Source: Curtobacterium sp. MR_MD2014 (lineage in GTDB: Bacteria > Actinomycetota > Actinomycetes > Actinomycetales > Microbacteriaceae). From it: a DNA stretch of 64,000 bases. The position numbers and the translations under genes were made by a program. Location of the stretch: positions 1,984,001 through 2,048,000 of the forward strand of contig NZ_CP009755.1 of the NCBI RefSeq assembly GCF_000772085.1. Reading direction: 5' to 3'. This document shows positions 57,870-64,000 of this stretch, one piece after another. Each line of letters opens with the position of its first letter. The stretch's first letter is position 1. The notes under the pieces were generated by a model. It made no database searches, was not told the origin of the DNA, and saw nothing but the letters and a program-made list of their open reading frames with translations.

Positions 57870-60800
57870 GTGTCGAGCCATCTGACGGGTACGGACGAGA
57901 CCGCGGGCGAATTCGGGGCGAACGAGTGGCTGGTCGACGAGCTCTACGAGCAGTTCGTCGCCGACAAGGAGTCCGTCGACAAGTCGTGGTGGCCCGTGCT
58001 CGAGAGCTACCACCGCTCGCAGACCGGGGGCGACGCCGCCGCCGGCTCGGCGCCCAGCGCACCCGCCCCCGCGCAGTCCTCGTCGCAGTCGACCACGCAG
58101 CAGCCCGCCACGGGTGACGCCCCGGGCGAGGCGAGGCCCGCCGGTCCGATCCAGGCGAAGACGACCTCGCGCCAGCCCACCCCGCAGCCGATCCCGGCCG
58201 AGGCCAACGACGAGGCCGACGACCACGAGGAGACCCACGAGGACGTGGCGACCCCGCTCCGGGGCATGGCGAAGACGCTGGCCTCGAACATGGACGCCTC
58301 GCTCACGGTCCCGACCGCGACCAGCGTCCGGACGATCCCGGCGAAGCTGATGATCGACAACCGCATCGTCGTCAACAACCACCTGCGCCGGGCCCGGGGC
58401 GGCAAGATCTCCTTCACCCACCTGATCGGGTGGGCGATGGTGCAGGCGCTGAAGGACTTCCCGAGCCAGAACGTGTTCTACGAGGAGCGCGACGGCAAGC
58501 CCTTCGTGGTGGAGCCCGCGCACGTGAACCTCGGCATCGCGATCGACGTCCCCAAGAAGGACGGCACCCGCTCGCTCCTCGTCCCGAGCATCAAGCGCGC
58601 CGAGACCCTGACCTTCGGCCAGTTCCTCGCCGCGTACGAGGACCTCGTCAAGCGCGCCCGCGACAACAAGCTCACGCCGGCCGACTTCCAGGGCACGACG
58701 ATCTCGCTCACCAACCCGGGCGGCATCGGCACCGTGCACTCGGTCCCGCGCCTGACGAAGGGCCAGGGCTCGATCATCGGCGCCGGTGCGCTCGAGTACC
58801 CGGCGCAGTTCCAGGGCTCCGCGACGAAGACCCTGGTCGAGCTCGGCGTCGGCAAGACGATCACGCTGACGAGCACCTACGACCACCGGGTCATCCAGGG
58901 CGCCGGCTCGGGCGAGTACCTCAAGAAGGTGCACGAGCGACTCATCGGCGAGCACGGGTTCTACGAGGGCATCTTCTCGGCGCTGCGCATCCCCTACAAG
59001 CCCATCCAGTGGGCGAACGACATCAACGTCGACCTGGCCCACCGCGTCAACAAGACGTCGCGCGTGCAGGAGCTCATCAACAGCTTCCGCGTGCGCGGGC
59101 ACCTGATGGCCGACATCGACCCGCTCGAGTACCGGCAGCGCACCCACCCCGACCTCGAGCTCGAGAACCACGGGCTGACGTTCTGGGACCTCGACCGCGA
59201 GTTCGTCACGGGCGGCCTCGCCGGCACCACGACGGCACCCCTGCGCGACGTGCTCGGCATCCTGCGCGACGCCTACTGCCGCACCGTCGGTGTCGAGTAC
59301 ATGCACATCCAGGACCCGGAACAGCGCCGCTGGGTGCAGGGCCACATCGAGGTGCCGTACTCGAAGCCGTCGAAGGACGAGCAGCTCCGCGTCCTCGGCA
59401 AGCTCAACGAGGCCGAGGCGTTCGAGACCTTCCTGCAGACGAAGTACGTCGGCCAGAAGCGCTTCTCGCTCGAGGGCGGCGAGTCGACCATCGCGTTCCT
59501 CGACACCCTCATCCAGCACGCGGCGGGCGCCGGCCTCGACGAGGTCGCCATCGGCATGGCCCACCGCGGCCGCCTCAACGTGCTGACGAACATCGCCGGC
59601 AAGACCTACGGGCAGATCTTCCGCGAGTTCGAGGGGTCGTCGCTCCCGGGTTCCGTGTCCGGTCAGGGCTCCGGTGACGTGAAGTACCACGTCGGCACCG
59701 AGGGCGTCTTCCGCGCGTCGGACGGCTCGAGCATCCCCGTCACGATCGCCGCGAACCCGTCACACCTCGAGGCCGTCGACGGCGTGCTCGAGGGCATCGT
59801 GCGCGCCAAGCAGGACCGCACCCCGCCCGGCACCTTCGGCGTGCTGCCGGTGCTCGTGCACGGCGACGCGGCCATGGCCGGCCAGGGCGTCGTCGTCGAG
59901 ACCCTGCAGATGTCGCAGCTCCGCGGCTACCGCACGGGTGGCACGGTGCACCTCGTCATCAACAACCAGGTCGGGTTCACCACGCCCCCGGAGTCCGCGC
60001 GCAGCTCGGTGTACTCCACCGACGTGGCGAAGACGATCCAGGCGCCGATCTTCCACGTCAACGGGGACGACCCCGAGGCCGTGGCCCGCGTCGCCGAGCT
60101 CGCCTTCGCGTACCGCGAGGAGTTCCACCGCGACGTCGTGATCGACCTCGTCTGCTACCGCCGCCGCGGCCACAACGAGGGCGACGACCCCTCGATGACC
60201 CAGCCGCTCATGTACAACCTCATCGAGGCGAAGCGCTCCGTCCGCACCCTGTACACCGAGGCCCTCGTCGGTCGCGGCGACATCACGCAGGAGGAGTACG
60301 ACGAGGCGCACCGCGACTTCCAGGACCGCCTCGAGCGCGCCTTCGCCGAGACCCACGAGGCGCAGACCGGCACGATGCCCGTCATCACGACGGACGACGA
60401 CGGCGCCGTGGACGGTCTCGAGCGTCCGACGGCCCAGCGTGACGACGCCGAGGTCGAGGTGCACGAGACGGCGATCTCCGAGGAACTCGTCCGGGCCATC
60501 GGCGACGCGCACAGCAACCCGCCCGCCGGCTTCTCGATCCACCCGAAGCTGCAGCAGCTCCTCACCAAGCGCACCGAGATGACCCGCTCCGGCGGCATCG
60601 ACTGGGCGATGGCTGAGCTCATGGCGATCGGCTCGGTGCTGGTCGAGGGCAAGCCCGTCCGGCTCGCCGGCCAGGACGCCCGACGCGGCACCTTCGTGCA
60701 GCGCCAGGCGGTCTTCCACGACCGGGTGAACGGGCAGGAGTGGCTGCCGCTCGCCAACGTCGCCGAGGACCAGGCCCGCCTGTACATCTACGACTCGCTG

Positions 60801-61616
60801 CTCAGCGAGTACGCGGCGATGGCGTTCGAGTACGGCTACTCGGTCGAACGTCCCGAGGCCCTCGTGCTGTGGGAGGCGCAGTTCGGCGACTTCGCGAACG
60901 GCGCGCAGACCGTCATCGACGAGTTCATCTCGTCCGCCGAGCAGAAGTGGGGACAGCGCTCCGGTCTGGTGCTCCTGCTCCCCCACGGCTACGAGGGTCA
61001 GGGGCCGGACCACTCCTCGGCGCGCATCGAGCGGTACCTGCAGCTCTGCGCCGAGGACAACATGATCGTCGCGCGTCCCTCGACGCCGGCGTCGTGGTTC
61101 CACCTGCTCCGTCGCCAGGCGTGGGAGCGCCCGCAGAAGCCGCTCGTCGTCTTCACGCCGAAGGCCATGCTCCGCCTCCGCCAGGCGACGAGCCCGGTCG
61201 AGGCCTTCACGAACGGCTCCTTCCACGAGGTGCTCGACGACGACCGCGTGACCGACAAGGCCGGGGTGCGCCGCGTCGTGCTGCACTCGGGCAAGGTGCA
61301 CCACGACCTCCGCGCCGAGCTCGACAAGTCCGGCGCGACCGACGTCGCCCTCGTCCGGTTGGAGCAGCTCGCGCCGCTCCCCCTCGACGAGCTGCTCCGG
61401 GTGCTCGCGGGCTACCCGCAGGCCGAGGTCGTCTGGGCCCAGGAGGAGCCGGAGAACCAGGGCGCCTGGCCGTTCGTGTGCATGAACCTGTCCCCGCACC
61501 TCGACGGCCGTCCGCTCTCCGTGGCCTCGCGCCCGGCGAGTGCCGCACCGGCGACGGGCTCGTCGAAGCGTTCCGCGGGTGAGGCCGCCGACGTCGTCCG
61601 CAAGGCACTCGGCTGA
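57870..61616 (+). CDS. kgd: Multifunctional 2-oxoglutarate decarboxylase/dehydrogenase (E2-E1 fusion)
   Basis: 1248 aa from the GTG at 57870; GTG at 57804 is an alternative. The N-terminus FGANEWLVDELYEQFVADKE is the OdhA/Kgd entry, followed by a low-complexity linker. The E2-like acyltransferase domain (about 120-370) has its catalytic His339 in DHRVIQGAG. The E1 thiamine-diphosphate domain shows HGDAAMAGQG near residue 664 and NNQVGFTTPPES, and the transketolase-like C-terminal half ends RKALG. It feeds the TCA cycle and in actinobacteria works with the pyruvate dehydrogenase E2/E3. A 22-bp terminator hairpin follows. Confidence 0.96.
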   Translation: MSSHLTGTDETAGEFGANEWLVDELYEQFVADKESVDKSWWPVLESYHRSQTGGDAAAGSAPSAPAPAQSSSQSTTQQPATGDAPGEARPAGPIQAKTTSRQPTPQPIPAEANDEADDHEETHEDVATPLRGMAKTLASNMDASLTVPTATSVRTIPAKLMIDNRIVVNNHLRRARGGKISFTHLIGWAMVQALKDFPSQNVFYEERDGKPFVVEPAHVNLGIAIDVPKKDGTRSLLVPSIKRAETLTFGQFLAAYEDLVKRARDNKLTPADFQGTTISLTNPGGIGTVHSVPRLTKGQGSIIGAGALEYPAQFQGSATKTLVELGVGKTITLTSTYDHRVIQGAGSGEYLKKVHERLIGEHGFYEGIFSALRIPYKPIQWANDINVDLAHRVNKTSRVQELINSFRVRGHLMADIDPLEYRQRTHPDLELENHGLTFWDLDREFVTGGLAGTTTAPLRDVLGILRDAYCRTVGVEYMHIQDPEQRRWVQGHIEVPYSKPSKDEQLRVLGKLNEAEAFETFLQTKYVGQKRFSLEGGESTIAFLDTLIQHAAGAGLDEVAIGMAHRGRLNVLTNIAGKTYGQIFREFEGSSLPGSVSGQGSGDVKYHVGTEGVFRASDGSSIPVTIAANPSHLEAVDGVLEGIVRAKQDRTPPGTFGVLPVLVHGDAAMAGQGVVVETLQMSQLRGYRTGGTVHLVINNQVGFTTPPESARSSVYSTDVAKTIQAPIFHVNGDDPEAVARVAELAFAYREEFHRDVVIDLVCYRRRGHNEGDDPSMTQPLMYNLIEAKRSVRTLYTEALVGRGDITQEEYDEAHRDFQDRLERAFAETHEAQTGTMPVITTDDDGAVDGLERPTAQRDDAEVEVHETAISEELVRAIGDAHSNPPAGFSIHPKLQQLLTKRTEMTRSGGIDWAMAELMAIGSVLVEGKPVRLAGQDARRGTFVQRQAVFHDRVNGQEWLPLANVAEDQARLYIYDSLLSEYAAMAFEYGYSVERPEALVLWEAQFGDFANGAQTVIDEFISSAEQKWGQRSGLVLLLPHGYEGQGPDHSSARIERYLQLCAEDNMIVARPSTPASWFHLLRRQAWERPQKPLVVFTPKAMLRLRQATSPVEAFTNGSFHEVLDDDRVTDKAGVRRVVLHSGKVHHDLRAELDKSGATDVALVRLEQLAPLPLDELLRVLAGYPQAEVVWAQEEPENQGAWPFVCMNLSPHLDGRPLSVASRPASAAPATGSSKRSAGEAADVVRKALG

Positions 61617-61628
61617 TCCGCCGCGCCC

Positions 61629-61676
61629 CCTGACGAACGATGCGCCCCGTGGAGACGGGGCGCATCGTTCGTCAGG
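61629..61676. terminator. 22-bp perfect terminator hairpin
   Basis: A 22-base arm (61629-61650) pairs perfectly with 61655-61676 around a GGAG loop. It lies between convergent kgd and a GNAT gene, so it likely ends both. Its sequence is unrelated to the GGGAGGC family. The remaining gap to 61781 shows nothing else. Confidence 0.85.
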
Positions 61677-61781
61677 GCGCGCATCTCCCGGGCACGCAGA
61701 CGCACCGACGGCGGCAACAGCAGCGGCGGCCGCACGCGGCACGCAGCAGCACCGACGTGCAGCGCCAGGGGCTGCCCGACG

Positions 61782-62222
61782 CTACTTCAGCTTCGTGTAG
61801 CGGACCCCGGCCTCGTGGTACCCGCGCTTCTGGTAGAACCGGTGCGCGCTGTCCGTCGCGGCGGCCGACACGGCGCTCAGCCGGTGCGCCCCCTGCTCAC
61901 TCGCCCACGTCTCGAACGTGTCGATGAGCGCGGAACCGGTCCCGAGCCTCCGGGCCGACGGGTCGACCACCAGCAGCAGGAGCTGCGCGGTGGGCTCGTC
62001 GCTCGCGTACGACCACGTGACCTGCGCACCCGCCACGGCGACCGCTCGGCCGTCGTCGCCACGGACCAGCCACGTGCGGTGTCCGGCCTCGGGCACGAGC
62101 CGTTCCAGCCGTGCGCGCATCGCGGACTCGTCGACGACGTGCCCGAGCAGACGGACGAGGGCGGTGACGTCGGCGACGTCCGTGTCGGACCAGGTGGTGA
62201 TCGACTCGGCGGTGAGGGTCAT
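61782..62222 (-). CDS. GNAT acetyltransferase
   Basis: 146 aa. The acetyl-CoA site is RRLGTGSALIDTFETWA, and the C-terminal DSAHRFYQKRGYHEAGVRYTKL is typical GNAT. Substrate unknown. TAGGGT six bases before the ATG supports the start. Confidence 0.88.
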   Translation of the reverse strand: MTLTAESITTWSDTDVADVTALVRLLGHVVDESAMRARLERLVPEAGHRTWLVRGDDGRAVAVAGAQVTWSYASDEPTAQLLLLVVDPSARRLGTGSALIDTFETWASEQGAHRLSAVSAAATDSAHRFYQKRGYHEAGVRYTKLK

Positions 62223-62228
62223 GGGGCG

Positions 62229-62234
62229 ACCCTA
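62229..62234 (-). promoter_or_regulatory. -10 element, leaderless start of GNAT gene
   Basis: TAGGGT on the minus strand lies six bases before the ATG at 62222. Confidence 0.45.
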
Positions 62235-62274
62235 CCCAGCGCCGGCGACGTGTGACGACCGCGGACGGTCGCGC

Positions 62275-62517
62275 CTAGTGCGTCGCCTGCTCCACGCGGA
62301 TGCGCGCGAGGATCTCGGTCCGGAGCTGGTCCGGCGCGGTCTCGGCGCACGCGCGCTTCACCGTCTCCATGAGGACGACGCCCACGCGGTGCTCGCTCGT
62401 GCAGTCCTCGCAGGACTCCATGTGCTCGCGGATGTCCGCGGCGTCCTCGCGGCAGAGCTCGTCGTGCAGGAACTCCTCGAGCTCGGCCTTGGCCTTCGAG
62501 CAGTCGCAGCCGCTCAT
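62275..62517 (-). CDS. rsrA: Zinc-binding anti-sigma factor (RsrA/RshA type)
   Basis: 80 aa. His32-x3-Cys36-x2-Cys39 is the ZAS motif, with Cys4 and Cys6 also available as redox cysteines. The protein binds the SigR/SigH sigma factor and releases it when thiols oxidise to disulfides. The ATG overlaps the sigma stop as ATGA, so the pair is made together. Length matches mycobacterial and Streptomyces homologues. Confidence 0.93.
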   Translation of the reverse strand: MSGCDCSKAKAELEEFLHDELCREDAADIREHMESCEDCTSEHRVGVVLMETVKRACAETAPDQLRTEILARIRVEQATH

Positions 62518-63290
62518 CGTGCGTCCTTCCCGTCGGTGCGACCAGCGGCCGCAGTCGTCTTCCGGCCCCGCCCGCGCATCGTCGCCGTCGACGCTGCGTC
62601 CGGGACGATGCCGGTCTCGCGTGCGTGGTCCGCCAGGAGCCCGCGGAGGAGCCGGCGTCCACGGTGGAGACGGCTCATGACCGTCCCCACGGGGGTCTTC
62701 ATGATGTCGGCGATCTCCTGGTAGGAGAAGCCCTCGACGTCCGCGAAGTACACGGCCATCCGGAAGTCCTCGGGGATCGACTGGAGCGCGTCCTTCACGG
62801 CGGAGGACGGCAGGTGGTCGATCGCGTCGGCCTCGGCGGAACGCGCCGAGACGGACTGCGTGACGCTCTCGGCGCCGCCGAGCTGCCAGTCCTCGAGCTC
62901 GTCGATCGTGCCCTGGTACGGGTTCCGCTGGTTCTTGCGGTACGTGTTGATGAACGTGTTCGTGAGGATCCGGTAGAGCCACGCCTTGAGGTTCGTGCCC
63001 TGACGGAACTGCCGGAACGCCGCGTACGCCTTGACGAAGGTCTCCTGCACCAGGTCCGACGCGTCGGCCGGGTTGCGGGTCATCCGCATCGCGGCGCCGT
63101 AGAGCTGGTCCATGAACGGGAGCGCCTGGTCCTCGAACAGGGAGCGCAGTTCGGCCTCGGACACGGTCTTCTCGTCCGCCGGTTCGGCCTCGGGCTCGAG
63201 GGCGTCCGCTTCCTCGGACACCGCGTCGAGCTGCGCCTCGGTCTCCTCGACCAGGTCGTGCGGTGCTGCCTGCGGTTCGTCGGTCGTCAT
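62514..63290 (-). CDS. sigR: ECF sigma factor SigR/SigH (redox stress)
   Basis: 258 aa. An acidic N-terminal extension of about 50 residues, then region 2 ([47 protein letters not shown]) and region 4 ([28 protein letters not shown]). Paired with the zinc anti-sigma, it directs the thiol/disulfide stress regulon. The start has TAGACT eight bases upstream; an adjacent in-frame GTG (63293) is also possible. The order sigR-rsrA divergent from aroA is conserved in actinobacteria. Confidence 0.93.
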   Translation of the reverse strand: MTTDEPQAAPHDLVEETEAQLDAVSEEADALEPEAEPADEKTVSEAELRSLFEDQALPFMDQLYGAAMRMTRNPADASDLVQETFVKAYAAFRQFRQGTNLKAWLYRILTNTFINTYRKNQRNPYQGTIDELEDWQLGGAESVTQSVSARSAEADAIDHLPSSAVKDALQSIPEDFRMAVYFADVEGFSYQEIADIMKTPVGTVMSRLHRGRRLLRGLLADHARETGIVPDAASTATMRGRGRKTTAAAGRTDGKDAR

Positions 63291-63298
63291 CACGGACG

Positions 63299-63304
63299 AG
63301 TCTA
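63299..63304 (-). promoter_or_regulatory. -10 element, leaderless start of sigR
   Basis: TAGACT on the minus strand lies eight bases before the ATG at 63290. No SigR-type GGAAT/GTT pair was found nearby. Confidence 0.45.
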
Positions 63305-63410
63305 GGCCGAGCCCGCCGAGCGAGCCGTCGATCGTCGTCCGCACGGTCGGCAGTGCCGTCCGTGACCGTTCGAGTGTCGCTGTCGCCAATGGTCCTCCCG
63401 CGGTGTTCAG

Positions 63411-63416
63411 TACCCT
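63411..63416 (+). promoter_or_regulatory. -10 element upstream of aroA
   Basis: TACCCT lies nine bases before the ATG at 63426. Confidence 0.4.
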
Positions 63417-63425
63417 GGTGAACCG

Positions 63426-64000
63426 ATGGCCCAGTCGACGCATTCCCAGCAGCCCGATCCCTGGATCGCGCCCCTCGCCCGCGGACCCCTGCGCGGCGAC
63501 GTCGCCCTGCCCGGCTCGAAGTCGCTGACGAACCGGGAGCTGGTCCTCGCGGCGCTGGCCGACGGCCCCTCGACCATCCGGCTCCCCCTGCACTCGCGCG
63601 ACTCCGCCCTGATGGTCGCCGCGCTCCGGCAGCTCGGCGTCGGGATCGACGAGGTCGTCCCCGCGGACGGCACGGCTCCGAACCCGTACGGGCCGGACCT
63701 CCGGATCACACCCGCGCCGATGCACGGCGACGTCGCCGTCGACTGCGGGCTGGCCGGCACCGTGATGCGCTTCCTGCCGCCGCTCGCCGCGCTGGCGACC
63801 GGCCCCGTGACGGTCGACGGCGACCCGTACGCGCGGAGGCGACCGATGGGCGCGATCATCCGCGCCCTCGCCGACCTCGGGGTCGACGTGACGGACGACG
63901 GCGACGGCGCGATGCCGTTCTCGTTCACCGGCACCGGAGCGGTCCGAGGCGGCCGTCTCGAGATCGACGCGTCGGCATCGTCGCAGTTCGTGTCCGGGCT
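63426..64000 (+). CDS. aroA: 3-phosphoshikimate 1-carboxyvinyltransferase (EPSPS), 5' part
   Basis: 191 codons are inside the window; the 3' end is cut. The N-terminal active-site loop [20 protein letters not shown] (Lys32, Ser33, Arg37) and [17 protein letters not shown] with PYARRRPMG are the phosphate- and shikimate-binding motifs of EPSPS. It makes 5-enolpyruvylshikimate-3-phosphate for aromatic amino acids. Divergent from sigR. Confidence 0.95.
   Translation, partial: MAQSTHSQQPDPWIAPLARGPLRGDVALPGSKSLTNRELVLAALADGPSTIRLPLHSRDSALMVAALRQLGVGIDEVVPADGTAPNPYGPDLRITPAPMHGDVAVDCGLAGTVMRFLPPLAALATGPVTVDGDPYARRRPMGAIIRALADLGVDVTDDGDGAMPFSFTGTGAVRGGRLEIDASASSQFVSG

Noticed and set aside
1..64000. 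tRNA genes, rRNA, CRISPR arrays and insertion sequences
   Set aside because: No T-loop GTTCGANTC with matching acceptor arms, no spaced identical repeats of CRISPR type, and no transposase motif were seen on reading through.

Overview
The window is high-GC DNA with short intergenic gaps, many 4-base ATGA/GTGA overlaps and frequent GTG starts. Several markers point to an actinobacterium: a fused E2-E1 2-oxoglutarate decarboxylase (Kgd), a GuaB1-type IMPDH/GMPR paralogue next to two CNNM proteins, a SigR/RsrA redox pair beside aroA, DtxR-type iron regulation, and many genes that look leaderless. Overall character fits Microbacteriaceae, most like Curtobacterium. That genus call is inference from gene content and style; no search was run. 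No rRNA, tRNA, CRISPR array, integrase or transposase was recognised.

Layout. 0-5.9 kb: the edge of a gene behind a CsoR-like palindrome, a TPM-domain/PspA envelope-stress pair, an arginase-fold protein lacking most metal ligands, and a flavoprotein disulfide reductase coupled to a small HExxH protein. 6-8.9 kb: siderophore-interacting protein and iron-siderophore ATPase under an iron box, and an alpha/beta hydrolase. 8.9-14 kb: a complete five-gene peptide/nickel-type ABC importer. 14-22 kb: amidase, NmrA-type reductase, CPBP protease, a NarL-type two-component system, a carbamoyltransferase-like protein, a HAD phosphatase and a quinone reductase. 22-26 kb: 3-hydroxyacyl-CoA dehydrogenase and acetoacetate-decarboxylase-like genes divergent around a palindromic operator with a TetR gene nearby, then an ABC-F protein. 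26-31 kb: L,D-transpeptidase and a gluconate regulon (gntK, gntP, gntR). 31-35.5 kb: GNAT, ung, S51 peptidase, phosphoribosyltransferase, SDR, acyltransferase and a frameshifted DivIVA-repeat gene. 35.7-41.8 kb: metY and metX, then a kinase / membrane protein / response regulator trio. 41.9-46.9 kb: MFS exporter, two microproteins, a lipoprotein, a thiamine-binding-type protein, a polytopic GT-87-like protein and YceI. 46.9-50.6 kb: an accessory island with less regular codon use, no core genes and several broken phage-like genes. 50.6-64 kb: core genes again, namely nnrD, HAD, OYE, two CNNM transporters, guaB1, kgd, GNAT, rsrA, sigR and the 5' part of aroA.

Two signals run across the whole window. 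First, more than twenty genes carry a TAnnnT hexamer 6-9 bases before the start codon and usually no Shine-Dalgarno, the signature of leaderless transcription. Second, a dispersed GGGAGGC...GCCTCCC element recurs in intergenic gaps, often as a long perfect hairpin between convergent genes.

The most unusual items are the leader ORF overlapping the first CNNM gene, the kinase/membrane/regulator trio, the decayed accessory island, the frameshifted DivIVA-repeat gene and the degenerate arginase. I found no clear new defence system; the only candidate nuclease fold is a lone PD-(D/E)XK-like protein in the island.
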